A stretch of 37,574 bases of DNA from an uncultured Bacteroidota bacterium (lineage in GTDB: Bacteria; Bacteroidota; Bacteroidia; Chitinophagales; Chitinophagaceae), in NCBI GenBank assembly GCA_937928385.1, contig CALEZD010000038.1, forward strand, positions 1-37,574. The letters are read 5' to 3'. Below, one piece after another: positions 1-7,179 of this stretch. The translations under genes were made by a program, and so were the position numbers. The notes below the pieces were generated by a model. It worked only from the letters and a program-made list of their open reading frames with translations, was not told where the DNA came from and made no database searches. Numbering within the stretch: the first letter of the stretch is position 1; every line of letters begins with the position of its first letter.

Positions 1-35
1 GCTCCGGAGTAAGAAATATTAAATATTTTTGGAAA

Positions 36-58
36 GCCGCCCTCCGGGCGGCTTTTTT
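36..58 (+). terminator. Rho-independent terminator of a gene before the window
   Basis: A perfect 7-bp GC-rich stem (GCCGCCC / GGGCGGC) with a 3-base loop is followed by six T. It lies upstream of etfB and so should end a plus-strand gene located before base 1. Confidence 0.85.
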
Positions 59-111
59 ACTGGATATATGCATAGTTATTACATGACAGGTATAGTTCGG
101 GTATTTTGCCT

Positions 112-119
112 TAATTTTG
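112..119 (+). promoter_or_regulatory. Candidate -7 element of the etfB promoter
   Basis: TAATTTTG matches the Bacteroidota -7 consensus TAnnTTTG and lies 42 bases before the etfB start. No clear TTG -33 box is seen at the expected distance, so this is only a candidate. Confidence 0.35.
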
Positions 120-161
120 CCATCCGTTTCAGGATAAATTGTAGTTCTAAATAAGAATCAG

Positions 162-905
162 ATGAAGATATTAGTTTGTATCAGCCAGGTGCCGGATACT
201 ACCACAAAAATCGCTTTCAGCGACGATAAGAAACAACTGAAGACAGACGGCGTTACGTATATCATCAATCCATACGACGAATGGTATGCACTGGTGCGCG
301 CGCTGGAACTGAAGGAAGCCGGCACCGCCACTACGGTGAACCTGGTAACAGTGGGTACTGCAACCGTAGAGCCGGTAATACGTAAGGCCCTGGCGCTGGG
401 CGGCGACGAGGCCATCCGCATCAATACCGACAGTACAGACCCATACGTAGTGGCTGCGCAGATAGCTGAATACGCTAAGAATGAAGGTTACGACCTGGTG
501 CTCTGTGGCAAAGAATCCATTGACTATAACAACGGCGTAATGGGCGCTATGCTGGCAGAACTGCTGGACATGAACTATATCGGCTTTGCTACCAAACTCG
601 ATGTAGCCAACGGTACCGCTACAGCCACCCGCGAAATAGAAGGCGGACAGGAAACAGACGAGGCATCATTGCCACTGGTAGTGTCTTGCCAGAAGGGTAT
701 GTCCGAAGCACGCATACCCAATATGCGCGGTATTATGGCGGCACGCACCAAGCCACTGAAAGTGGTTGAGCCCGCAGCTATTGAGGCACTGACCAATGTA
801 GCCGCTTATGAAATGCCACCAGCCAAAACGGGCGTAAAGATGATAAACCCGGAGAACATGGATGAACTGGTGAGCCTGCTGCACACAGAGGCGAAGGTGA
901 TATAA
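162..905 (+). CDS. etfB: Electron transfer flavoprotein subunit beta
   Basis: This 247-residue protein is the beta subunit of the electron transfer flavoprotein, a cytoplasmic FAD/AMP heterodimer that takes electrons from acyl-CoA and other dehydrogenases and passes them to the respiratory chain. It starts with the family's usual strand (MKILVCISQVPDT) and continues with the N-terminal NPYDEWYALVRALELKE segment. The nucleotide-binding core has the GGDEAIRI and LCGKESIDYNNGVMGAMLAELL blocks. Length is normal for the family. etfA follows 62 bases downstream on the same strand, the classic pair. The ATG at 162 is the only start that keeps the conserved first beta strand. The electron donor cannot be read from this window, as no acyl-CoA dehydrogenase is present. 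Confidence 0.95.
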   Translation: MKILVCISQVPDTTTKIAFSDDKKQLKTDGVTYIINPYDEWYALVRALELKEAGTATTVNLVTVGTATVEPVIRKALALGGDEAIRINTDSTDPYVVAAQIAEYAKNEGYDLVLCGKESIDYNNGVMGAMLAELLDMNYIGFATKLDVANGTATATREIEGGQETDEASLPLVVSCQKGMSEARIPNMRGIMAARTKPLKVVEPAAIEALTNVAAYEMPPAKTGVKMINPENMDELVSLLHTEAKVI

Positions 906-924
906 GTGTTTAGTGGATTGACAA

Positions 925-966
925 TTGAAACTTTTGAATTTTAACTTTTGAATTTTGACTTTATAA
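925..966 (+). repeat. Six-unit heptamer repeat before etfA
   Basis: Six consecutive 7-base units (TTGAAAC, TTTTGAA, TTTTAAC, TTTTGAA, TTTTGAC, TTTATAA) fill most of the gap between etfB and etfA and stop one base before the etfA ATG. No ribosome binding site is visible between repeat and start. Confidence 0.7.
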
Positions 967-967
967 T

Positions 968-1945
968 ATGTCAGTAATAATATTAGCAGAACACGAAGAA
1001 GGCGTTTTCAAAAAGAAAGTTTTTGAAGCGGTACAATATGCGGCGGGTATTGCCAAAGAACTGAACACTACTGCAACAGCGGTAGTACTGGGCAATGCGC
1101 CAGCAGATGCTATGCAGCAACTGGGCGCTTATGGCGCTACAAAAGTATTGCACGTAGCAGATGACCGCCTGAACCAACTGAATGCAAGGGCATATACCAA
1201 AGCACTGGCTGCAGCCGCAGAAAAAGAAGGCGCGAAAGTAATTATAGCCCTGCACGATGTAACAGGCAAGGCCGTAGCCCCACGACTGGCTGCAAAGCTG
1301 AAAGCCGGTATGGTGGCAGGCGCTATTTCTATGCCTGATATGAGCAATGGCTTTACGCTGAAGAAATCAGTTTTCTCAGGCAAGGCATTTTCTTATATCA
1401 ACATCAGCAGCGATGTCAAAGTGATTACTTTACTGCCTAATACGTTCCAGGTGAATAAGGGTGAGGGCAGCGCGAATGTTGAAACGCTGGCTGTATCGTT
1501 TGACGATAAAGATTTTGGTGTTAAAGTAAAAGAAGTAAACAAGATAAAAGGAGAAGTGCCGCTGGCAGAAGCTGAACTGGTAGTAAGCGGTGGCCGTGGT
1601 ATGAAAGGGCCTGAAAACTGGGGACCGCTGGAAGAGCTGGCACATGAACTGGGCGCAGGCCTTGCTTGCAGCCGCCCGGTGGCAGACTCGCACTGGCGCC
1701 CGCACCACGAGCACGTAGGACAAACAGGTGGTACCATCCGCCCCAACCTGTATATAGCTGTAGGTATCAGCGGTGCCATACAGCACCTGGCAGGTGTCAA
1801 TAGTTCCAAGACTATCGTGGTGATTAACAAAGACCCTGAGGCTCCTTTCTTCAAAGCTGCTGACTATGGCGTAATAGGCGATGCCGCTGAGATACTCCCC
1901 AAACTGACAGAAGCAGTACGCAAATTCAAGGCGACACATAACTAA
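968..1945 (+). CDS. etfA: Electron transfer flavoprotein subunit alpha
   Basis: This 325-residue protein is the FAD-carrying alpha subunit of the electron transfer flavoprotein. The N-terminal half is the nucleotide-binding-like fold (MSVIILAEHEEGVFKKKVFE). The C-terminal half holds the FAD signature: VVSGGRGMKGPENW near residue 206, then the CSRPVADSHW segment, the HVGQTGGTIRPNLYIAVGIS block and GAIQHLAG, followed by INKDPEAPFFKAADYG. All expected cofactor-binding blocks are present, so the protein should be active. It follows etfB in the same direction and a strong terminator lies 26 bases after its stop, so etfBA is a two-gene unit. The repeat-filled gap between the two genes is unusual. 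Confidence 0.95.
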   Translation: MSVIILAEHEEGVFKKKVFEAVQYAAGIAKELNTTATAVVLGNAPADAMQQLGAYGATKVLHVADDRLNQLNARAYTKALAAAAEKEGAKVIIALHDVTGKAVAPRLAAKLKAGMVAGAISMPDMSNGFTLKKSVFSGKAFSYINISSDVKVITLLPNTFQVNKGEGSANVETLAVSFDDKDFGVKVKEVNKIKGEVPLAEAELVVSGGRGMKGPENWGPLEELAHELGAGLACSRPVADSHWRPHHEHVGQTGGTIRPNLYIAVGISGAIQHLAGVNSSKTIVVINKDPEAPFFKAADYGVIGDAAEILPKLTEAVRKFKATHN

Positions 1946-1970
1946 TTACACGAACAATTAATTTATAGTA

Positions 1971-1996
1971 AAGGGCTGCTGTTGCAGCCCTTTTTT
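1971..1996 (+). terminator. Rho-independent terminator after etfA
   Basis: AAAGGGCTGC and GCAGCCCTTT form a 10-bp stem with a TGTT loop, running directly into a T tract. It closes the etfBA unit. Confidence 0.9.
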
Positions 1997-2057
1997 GTGC
2001 TTTGCATTTAATTATGTTGATATTATATTAGCACCAAAATCAACAACACTTATAAAC

Positions 2058-2516
2058 ATGAAAAAGTTACTCACTCTTATTGTACTGCTTTCTGCTACTT
2101 ATTCATTTGCCCAAAGCAGCGATGCGACCCAAGGTGGTTTAGCCATCAATACCAACATGTATTCTTTCAGCCAAACCTTTGCGGAGGACTACACACCATA
2201 CACTCCGCCACGCGGGCGAAGTTGTGTGAATGGATTAACGATTGCAGCTAATGTACTCGCAATCCCGGGTGGAGCGTTGATTGGATGGCCCTTAGGTACG
2301 GCAATAGGGGGAGGCGACCCTGAATGGTACCTGGCAGGTATTGGTGCTGGCCTGGTAGCGATTGCCATCCCCCTGGAAATTATTGGCAAAAAGAGATGCG
2401 GCCGATATACTATGGTTGAAACAGCAGATTTGCCCTACTATGCATTTAGTGGTAATAAAACGAAGTGGCATGTAGCCGGAACGGGCAATACTATAGGGCT
2501 GGTACTGGATTTTTAG
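2058..2516 (+). CDS. Small exported protein of unknown function
   Basis: I do not recognise this 152-residue protein. The start at 2058 is chosen because it gives a clean signal peptide (MKKLLTLIVLLSATYSFAQ, cleavage expected after the Ala before Gln); an upstream ATG at 1995 would bury it and lies inside the etfA terminator T tract. The mature part has a Gly/Ala-rich hydrophobic stretch from about residue 60 to 115 (with GALIGWPLGTAIGGG and LAGIGAGLVAIAIPLEIIG), which may form two membrane segments or a glycine-zipper hairpin. Two Cys occur, one at the start and one just after this stretch. The C-terminus ends TGNTIGLVLDF; a terminal aromatic residue is common in outer-membrane proteins. The gene stands alone between the etfA terminator and a convergent gene. 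Confidence 0.7.
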   Translation: MKKLLTLIVLLSATYSFAQSSDATQGGLAINTNMYSFSQTFAEDYTPYTPPRGRSCVNGLTIAANVLAIPGGALIGWPLGTAIGGGDPEWYLAGIGAGLVAIAIPLEIIGKKRCGRYTMVETADLPYYAFSGNKTKWHVAGTGNTIGLVLDF

Positions 2517-2533
2517 TATTTCCCTGTTGCAGT

Positions 2534-2586
2534 GTGTTCTTCACCTGCAACGTCCTGATGGAGCATGCTTTGTTGGTGAAGAACAC
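2534..2586. repeat. 12-bp inverted repeat between convergent genes
   Basis: GTGTTCTTCACC (2534-2545) is perfectly complementary to GGTGAAGAACAC (2575-2586), with a 29-base loop. A second overlapping hairpin (GTTGCAG 2526-2532 with CTGCAAC 2545-2551) would compete with it. It lies between two convergent genes and may act as a bidirectional terminator, although T tracts are weak. Confidence 0.55.
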
Positions 2587-2631
2587 CAACAAAGGCGAAA
2601 AAAAACTATGCCCTTGATTGTTAGTATGATG

Positions 2632-3147
2632 CTACGCTACATCCTCGCTCACCTTCTCGCTTACATCTTTTACCTTGAAGGTGAAGTTGCGCTGGGACAC
2701 GTAGCTGAAGAGGGCTACTAATACGGTGGTAACCACCTTAGACGGTGTGGGATACCAGCCGAATGTTTCAACGAATAATTTCAGGAACACATAGTTGAGT
2801 AAAATACACATAGCTACCAGCAATGCATAGCGGAACAACTGTATCCTGCCCTTCAGGTTCGACTCCTGGAACACCACATACTTGGCCAAGGCAAAACCTA
2901 CGGGGAAACTGACACTGAATGAAATAATGAAAGCCGCAATGTGCGGGGCAATCGTAATAGAATATATCGGAACGGGTTGCTTGTCCAGTATAAAGTTGTA
3001 ACTGATAAAATATATCAGGATATCCAACACAGTATTAGAGCCGCCACATGCCAGGTAGCGGAATGTCTGTTGTTTAATCCACCCGGCAAAGGGTTTGTGG
3101 AAGAAATCAATGACAGATAGTATTTTATCTCTTGTTGTGTGTAGCAC
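2632..3147 (-). CDS. GtrA-like membrane protein
   Basis: This 171-residue protein matches the GtrA family, small four-helix inner-membrane proteins linked to transfer of polyprenyl-phosphate sugars across the membrane for cell-surface glycosylation. Visible family marks are the N-terminal FRYLACGGSNTVLDILIYF block and the C-terminal SYVSQRNFTFK motif. Hydrophobic segments lie at about residues 35-55, 68-95, 103-125 and 135-152. The first 27 residues are polar and the last 10 are acidic and charged. No glycosyltransferase partner is adjacent, although such pairs are common, so the sugar cannot be guessed. The next upstream gene on this strand (BtrH-like) is 66 bases away with no clear terminator between, so cotranscription is possible. 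Confidence 0.85.
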   Translation of the reverse strand: MLHTTRDKILSVIDFFHKPFAGWIKQQTFRYLACGGSNTVLDILIYFISYNFILDKQPVPIYSITIAPHIAAFIISFSVSFPVGFALAKYVVFQESNLKGRIQLFRYALLVAMCILLNYVFLKLFVETFGWYPTPSKVVTTVLVALFSYVSQRNFTFKVKDVSEKVSEDVA

Positions 3148-3213
3148 TAAAATCTAAAATAGTGGCAAAAATAAGTCATATTTTTTCAAGAGAAAAACCC
3201 TTTATTCCACATA

Positions 3214-4221
3214 TCACCATTTTATCTTATTCAACCGGGTGAAAAAGTCTTTTTCTTTCATACCTATCGAGTGCAGCATATCTCCCAGCTCGTCAAACGA
3301 TACCAGGTCGGTTTTGCGGGCTTTCATCTGCCGGGCGGCGCTATAGGCAAAATGGCGCCACTCATCGCCAATGGCAGTCAACTCATGTGCAAAACCTTTC
3401 AGGTCGTCTCTTTTCAGAATTTCGGCTGATTCCTGCAGGAATGCTGCGTATAAAAAGCGGAAACCCGCCCCACCCGTGCCTATCTCTTCCTGCATACGGA
3501 TGATGTTGCCGAGATATAATTGCGCCTTGCGTTCGGTAAGCTGCTGCGGGTATTTTCTTATCTTTTTAGATAATAAAAAGATGGCATTGACACCAAACCA
3601 TGGTAGCGGCGGTGATAATATCAGGAAACAGTTTTTCTTGATTCCCCTCTGGATAGCGCCTGCCAGGTCAAGATTGGCCGGTACGTTTTTTACATAATAC
3701 ATAAAGCCCTTTGGCTCGGGCGTGCCTTTGGCAAAGCGTGCTTTGGCCAGGTCTTCAGGCAGGATAGTCGCCACATCCTCCAGCACGGGGTCGCTGATGT
3801 TGTACACTCCGTTTTCTTTGCCAAAAGCTATCAGGTTGTGCGCATTGAAGTGGAAACGAAAAGCCTCGGGCAGGTACGGCAGGTAATACACACTACTAAG
3901 CATACCGGCGGGCTTGCCGCTTTCCAGTACTTCGTCCAGCGCAGCCATGGCTTTACCCGGCGTACTGAAACGTTGGGTGTGTACATCTATATCCAGGCTT
4001 TTAGTCACCCGCTTGAATATACTGCCCGGCAGCGAACGAAAAGTAGTGCCCGGCGTACCGCTGACTTTTAGAAAAGGTATATGTGCGAAAAACAAACCCG
4101 CGCCTATACCGAATGCCAATGGTTCCGTTATCTGCTGCAACCCCTCGTGCCTGAGCAGGTTGGCCGTCACACCGCTTTCGCAATGCGCATGCTGTTGGTG
4201 TTGAAAGTTGAGCCTGCTCAT
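3214..4221 (-). CDS. BtrH N-terminal domain / DUF4872-like protein
   Basis: This 335-residue protein resembles the BtrH N-terminal domain followed by a DUF4872-like C-terminal half. BtrH of butirosin biosynthesis is a cysteine-dependent acyltransferase moving an acyl group from a carrier protein to an aminoglycoside. The family's His-Cys motif is seen at residues 13-14 (HAHCESGVTANLL), with FGIGAGLFF after it. The FHFNAHNLIAFG and YNISDPV segments probably hold the remaining active-site residues. The C-terminal part is helical and rich in charged residues. No carrier protein or aminoglycoside cluster is present, so the substrate is unknown and an aminoglycoside role is unlikely. It follows a 135-residue gene by 21 bases, an operon-like spacing. 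Confidence 0.75.
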   Translation of the reverse strand: MSRLNFQHQQHAHCESGVTANLLRHEGLQQITEPLAFGIGAGLFFAHIPFLKVSGTPGTTFRSLPGSIFKRVTKSLDIDVHTQRFSTPGKAMAALDEVLESGKPAGMLSSVYYLPYLPEAFRFHFNAHNLIAFGKENGVYNISDPVLEDVATILPEDLAKARFAKGTPEPKGFMYYVKNVPANLDLAGAIQRGIKKNCFLILSPPLPWFGVNAIFLLSKKIRKYPQQLTERKAQLYLGNIIRMQEEIGTGGAGFRFLYAAFLQESAEILKRDDLKGFAHELTAIGDEWRHFAYSAARQMKARKTDLVSFDELGDMLHSIGMKEKDFFTRLNKIKW

Positions 4222-4242
4222 CAGTTTGATTGTGTAAAGAAT

Positions 4243-4650
4243 TTATTTTTTGCCAAAAGAAATGAGTTCGTCAACCGTGATGTTGAACACGGAAGCATAT
4301 TTTTCAAGCAGGCTGCGGTCCAGCTTGTTGAATACCGAAGGCTTGAAATGCCTGCTCACCTGCCAGCCCCATTTGCCTACGTATTTTGCCAGCAGGGCTT
4401 TGTCCATCAGGCATTTCTGCATATAGTAGGCTACGGGGCTCAGTTGCCCGGCCTTTACTTTTGCTTCCGTTTCTGCCAATGCCTCGTCCACAGCATCCCA
4501 TGCCTGGCGGGTAGCCTCGTTTTCGGCTTCCCATCCGGCAGAGTTAACGCCTGTGTATTTACCATCCTTGTCTACCGCGTACACCAGCTTCCTCACTTTA
4601 TCGCCATCCCGAAAATCCCTGGCATCCTGCGGCACTTCATTTACATTCAT
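4243..4650 (-). CDS. Small soluble protein cotranscribed with the BtrH-like gene
   Basis: I cannot name this 135-residue protein. It has no signal peptide or membrane segment. The middle is an acidic helix (residues about 41-70, rich in Ala, Glu, Asp). The C-terminal part (KLDRSLLEKYASVFNITVDEL) resembles the last helices of an Xre-type helix-turn-helix, in which an 'xxxFNxxVDEL' segment is typical; a full HTH is not evident. Its stop lies 21 bases before the BtrH-like start on the same strand, so the two are probably one unit. A terminator at 4682-4710 separates it from the cytochrome gene upstream. It may be a carrier, chaperone or regulator for the BtrH-like enzyme; that is a guess from position. 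Confidence 0.75.
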   Translation of the reverse strand: MNVNEVPQDARDFRDGDKVRKLVYAVDKDGKYTGVNSAGWEAENEATRQAWDAVDEALAETEAKVKAGQLSPVAYYMQKCLMDKALLAKYVGKWGWQVSRHFKPSVFNKLDRSLLEKYASVFNITVDELISFGKK

Positions 4651-4681
4651 CCCTGTATCCTTGTTTGGATTGCTAAATTAT

Positions 4682-4710
4682 AAAAAATCTCCCGTGCATG
4701 ACGGGAGATT
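4682..4710 (-). terminator. Rho-independent terminator after the cytochrome c gene
   Basis: Read on the minus strand, a perfect 10-bp stem (AATCTCCCGT / ACGGGAGATT) with a 5-base loop is followed by six T. It lies 36 bases past the stop of the cytochrome gene. Confidence 0.88.
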
Positions 4711-4746
4711 ACAGATAGGGGGAACAATTAATGTATCAGTTTAAAG

Positions 4747-5322
4747 CTATGCTTTGGGTGGTATGGCCTGGGGCACCAGGTTCTTAACCGGTTTTACCGT
4801 CTTCAGGTATTCAAACATGGCTTCTATGTCTTCGTCCGTAAGCTGTGCATAGTTTTGCCAGGGCATGGGCGGCAGCAGCGGGCGGCTGTTGTCTATACCT
4901 TTGTATTTACCCTCTTTCATCGCCTTGCGGAAGTTTTCCAGGCTCCAGTTGCCGAGACCTGTACCGTCGGATGTGATGTTGGCGGCAAATGAAACACCCC
5001 ATGGCCCTGCTGCAGCAGTCAGGTCGCCTTTGAACAGTGCCCACTGCCCGCTTGCCGCCAATGCCGTGTCATATTCGCCCAATGGTATTTCAGCATTGTA
5101 GCCCGAAAGGTACCTGTCCATATCGGGTGCGGGGCCTTGCGGTGTCATTATCTTAGGGGTGTGGCAGTCTCCGCAGCCTATTACCGTTACCAGGTATTCG
5201 CCACGTTTTACTTTTTCCTCCTGTGTGGGAGCTGTTTTTTCAGCTACCTGTGGTTGGTTGCTGTTGCAGGCCACTGCCATCAGCGAGAGCAGTGCTACAA
5301 TAGTGTACATTGTCCTTTTCAT
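4747..5322 (-). CDS. Lipoprotein c-type cytochrome
   Basis: This 191-residue exported protein has one covalent heme site, CGDCH at residues 50-54. A Met in PPMPW (residue 153) just before the last helix is the likely sixth ligand, as in class I cytochromes c. The start at 5322 is chosen because MKRTMYTIVALLSLMAVAC gives a clear lipoprotein signal with Cys19 as the lipid-modified residue; an earlier ATG at 5376 would bury it. It should be anchored at the membrane and carry electrons in the periplasm. The spacing between heme motif and Met (about 100 residues) is longer than in minimal cytochromes c, leaving room for an insert around residues 60-115. Its redox partner is not identifiable here. 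The gene stands alone, with a terminator behind it. Confidence 0.88.
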   Translation of the reverse strand: MKRTMYTIVALLSLMAVACNSNQPQVAEKTAPTQEEKVKRGEYLVTVIGCGDCHTPKIMTPQGPAPDMDRYLSGYNAEIPLGEYDTALAASGQWALFKGDLTAAAGPWGVSFAANITSDGTGLGNWSLENFRKAMKEGKYKGIDNSRPLLPPMPWQNYAQLTDEDIEAMFEYLKTVKPVKNLVPQAIPPKA

Positions 5323-5424
5323 CTGTTTATGTTTTAGTTGATTAATATGAGTGCATAAGATTCCTGTTACCGGCATATTCCCCGTTCACATTTATTGCTT
5401 TTACTCTGTTTTTACTGAATTAGT

Positions 5425-6264
5425 TTAACCGTATACCAGTTCTTCGTTTAGTTGGTAATAAGCGGGTTTATTGTCGATAACTCGTGTGGGGTTTTCGCCT
5501 GCAAACTCCCTGAACTCTCGTATGAAATGAGCCTGGTCGGCATATCCGAAATGGTAAGAAACATCCGACCACGATATTTCATCCTTTATGTTATGCTGCA
5601 GGAATTCATAAGCATTCCTGAAGCGGATGATACGCGTGTACATTTTAGGGTTGGTGCCCAATATATCTTTAAACCCCCGCTGCAACTTACGTTCGCTCAC
5701 ATATAGCTGCCTGCTCAGTTCATCAATACTGATGGTACCTTTGGTCTTGCGAATCAGCGATACGGCATCATCTATATAATTACTGCTTGCGTTCATGCTG
5801 TTCAGTTGCTGCAACATAAACTGCTCGCTGATGTTGATAAGCGTTTGCGGGCATTCCACGCCATACATGCGCCCTGTCATCAATTCTGTCTTCCTGCCCA
5901 GGAAACTCTCGAGGTCGGTATGCGCATTAAATAAGTCAGACACCGGCACCCTGAACAACTGCATTACCGCCTCCGGTTTCATAGTAATGCCGAACATCAC
6001 CGTCCTTCCTGTTGTCTTCCACGATACGGGGTCCCTGTGTATCCCTATGAAAGATGCGTTGGGCAGTTGCTGCCACTCCCCGTTTGTCAAGGCGCAACTG
6101 GTTACCTGGTTGACATGAATGATAATCTGCGTCATGCCCAATGGCAGGCAACGTTGTATGGGCGATTCCTCCTCACAATGCCCGTCAAACACCATGTAAG
6201 TGTAGTTATCAACATAAGGTTGCAACTGTGCCGACGGCGTGTATTCCTTATATGTGAGTGTCAT
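5425..6264 (-). CDS. AraC-family transcription regulator
   Basis: This 279-residue protein has a C-terminal double helix-turn-helix of the AraC/XylS type: SIDELSRQLYVSERKLQRGFK is the first and SWSDVSYHFGYADQAHFIREFREFAGENP the second, ending in the usual Pro-containing tail. The N-terminal 150 residues look like the sensor domain common in Bacteroidota AraC proteins (TYKEYTPSAQLQPYVDNYTYMV start, then the PLGMTQIIIHV strand). Start 6264 is preferred over an upstream in-frame ATG at 6306 because it begins at the conserved domain edge. The hemerythrin-like gene lies 86 bases upstream on the same strand, so the regulator may be cotranscribed with it or control it. The inducer is unknown. Confidence 0.88.
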   Translation of the reverse strand: MTLTYKEYTPSAQLQPYVDNYTYMVFDGHCEEESPIQRCLPLGMTQIIIHVNQVTSCALTNGEWQQLPNASFIGIHRDPVSWKTTGRTVMFGITMKPEAVMQLFRVPVSDLFNAHTDLESFLGRKTELMTGRMYGVECPQTLINISEQFMLQQLNSMNASSNYIDDAVSLIRKTKGTISIDELSRQLYVSERKLQRGFKDILGTNPKMYTRIIRFRNAYEFLQHNIKDEISWSDVSYHFGYADQAHFIREFREFAGENPTRVIDNKPAYYQLNEELVYG

Positions 6265-6350
6265 AACTGTGCGGGTGTTATTGCATTGTAGTGAAATGCG
6301 GGGCAAAGATAATATGTTTAACCAGCTCTTTATTGAAAAAATCCGACATA

Positions 6351-7037
6351 TTATTCAGTAACGCCTATTTCTGTTTCCAGTACCGAAGCAATTATGTGAT
6401 ACCTTTCCGCAGGCAGTTCCTGTTCCGCCATTTGCAGGTAGGCAGCATATACTTCGGCAGGCGCGCCGTGTTTAATACCGGTCATCCATTCGGCTATTTC
6501 AGCATTGTTCATGCTGCGCATCATCCATTTGCTTTCCAGCATCAGTATATCAGGTGGTATGCTGGCTACTATTGCCTGCGAAGCTGCCATCAATTCTTCA
6601 TCAGTATGATGTTTCCACAAGGTAGCCAGAAGTGTGTCTTCTTCCCTGTTCATGTGGTACAGGTTAAAGGCGATAAACTCGTTGAAGGCGTAAAAGATAC
6701 CTTGTCCTATCGTGTTTCTTTCCTGTTGGGTAGTTGCACTTTTCCACGATGCCACTAACTCCCTCAGCCCTTCTGATAGTTTGTGGTCCAGTTCGTGGTC
6801 TTTCTCAAAATCGGCCACCAGCCCGGGGTTATGCTTTTCTATCATCGGCAGTACAAACTTATCTTCGTGATGGGCATGCTCATCAAAAAGGTCAACTACC
6901 AGCGATACAGAGTTGATCACTTCATTTGCCTCGGGGCGTGACAAGTCGGAAATTTGTATGCGCAGTGCTGTGTCATACATCAGGTGGCGGAGGCCTTTGT
7001 GTATCTGGTTGAATACATTATAACGTTTCTGTGTCAT
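6351..7037 (-). CDS. Hemerythrin-like domain protein
   Basis: This 228-residue cytoplasmic protein is helical and rich in His and Glu at positions that fit a hemerythrin-type di-iron four-helix bundle: His13 and His18 in helix 1, His54/His56/His57 and Glu58 in helix 2, His81-x3-His85 in helix 3, and His128-x3-Glu132 in helix 4. Proteins of this type bind O2 or NO, or help repair iron-sulfur centres under nitrosative stress. It is longer than a bare hemerythrin domain, the last 75 residues forming an extra helical part of unknown role (SIPPDILMLESKWMMRSMNN onward). An AraC-type regulator lies just downstream. A TAnnTTTG element sits 17 bases before the start. Ligand type is not decidable from sequence. 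Confidence 0.82.
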   Translation of the reverse strand: MTQKRYNVFNQIHKGLRHLMYDTALRIQISDLSRPEANEVINSVSLVVDLFDEHAHHEDKFVLPMIEKHNPGLVADFEKDHELDHKLSEGLRELVASWKSATTQQERNTIGQGIFYAFNEFIAFNLYHMNREEDTLLATLWKHHTDEELMAASQAIVASIPPDILMLESKWMMRSMNNAEIAEWMTGIKHGAPAEVYAAYLQMAEQELPAERYHIIASVLETEIGVTE

Positions 7038-7053
7038 AGTTATGATTTTCGTG

Positions 7054-7061
7054 CAAAGCTA
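7054..7061 (-). promoter_or_regulatory. Candidate -7 element of the hemerythrin gene
   Basis: Minus-strand TAGCTTTG matches TAnnTTTG and is followed by GC, as at other genes in this window. It predicts a transcript start about a dozen bases before the ATG. No good -33 TTG is seen. Confidence 0.4.
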
Positions 7062-7131
7062 CCTGCACGCCTGCACCCGATATTGAACAAAAGCGTCATC
7101 TTCTGTTAAAAGATGGTGAAATCAGGATTGA

Positions 7132-7156
7132 TAAAAAAAGCGCCCAAAAGGCGCTT
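7132..7156 (-). terminator. Rho-independent terminator after the PPIase gene
   Basis: On the minus strand AAGCGCC and GGCGCTT form a 7-bp stem with a 5-base loop, followed by a run of T. It separates the peptidylprolyl isomerase gene from the hemerythrin gene. Confidence 0.87.
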
Positions 7157-7179
7157 CAAATATCTATATGGTATTAACC

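Noticed and set aside
2527..2721. Plus-strand frame of 64 codons overlapping the GtrA-like gene
   Set aside because: It has no start context, runs through an inverted repeat, and overlaps the end of a convincing membrane protein gene on the other strand.
4243..4650. DNA-binding regulator based on the Xre-like C-terminus
   Set aside because: Only the last two helices resemble the motif; the recognition helix is not identifiable, so I left the function open.
4081..4683. Plus-strand frame of 200 codons opposite the BtrH-like gene and its partner
   Set aside because: Composition is that of a shadow frame (Cys, His and Phe rich), and both genes on the minus strand show family features and signals.
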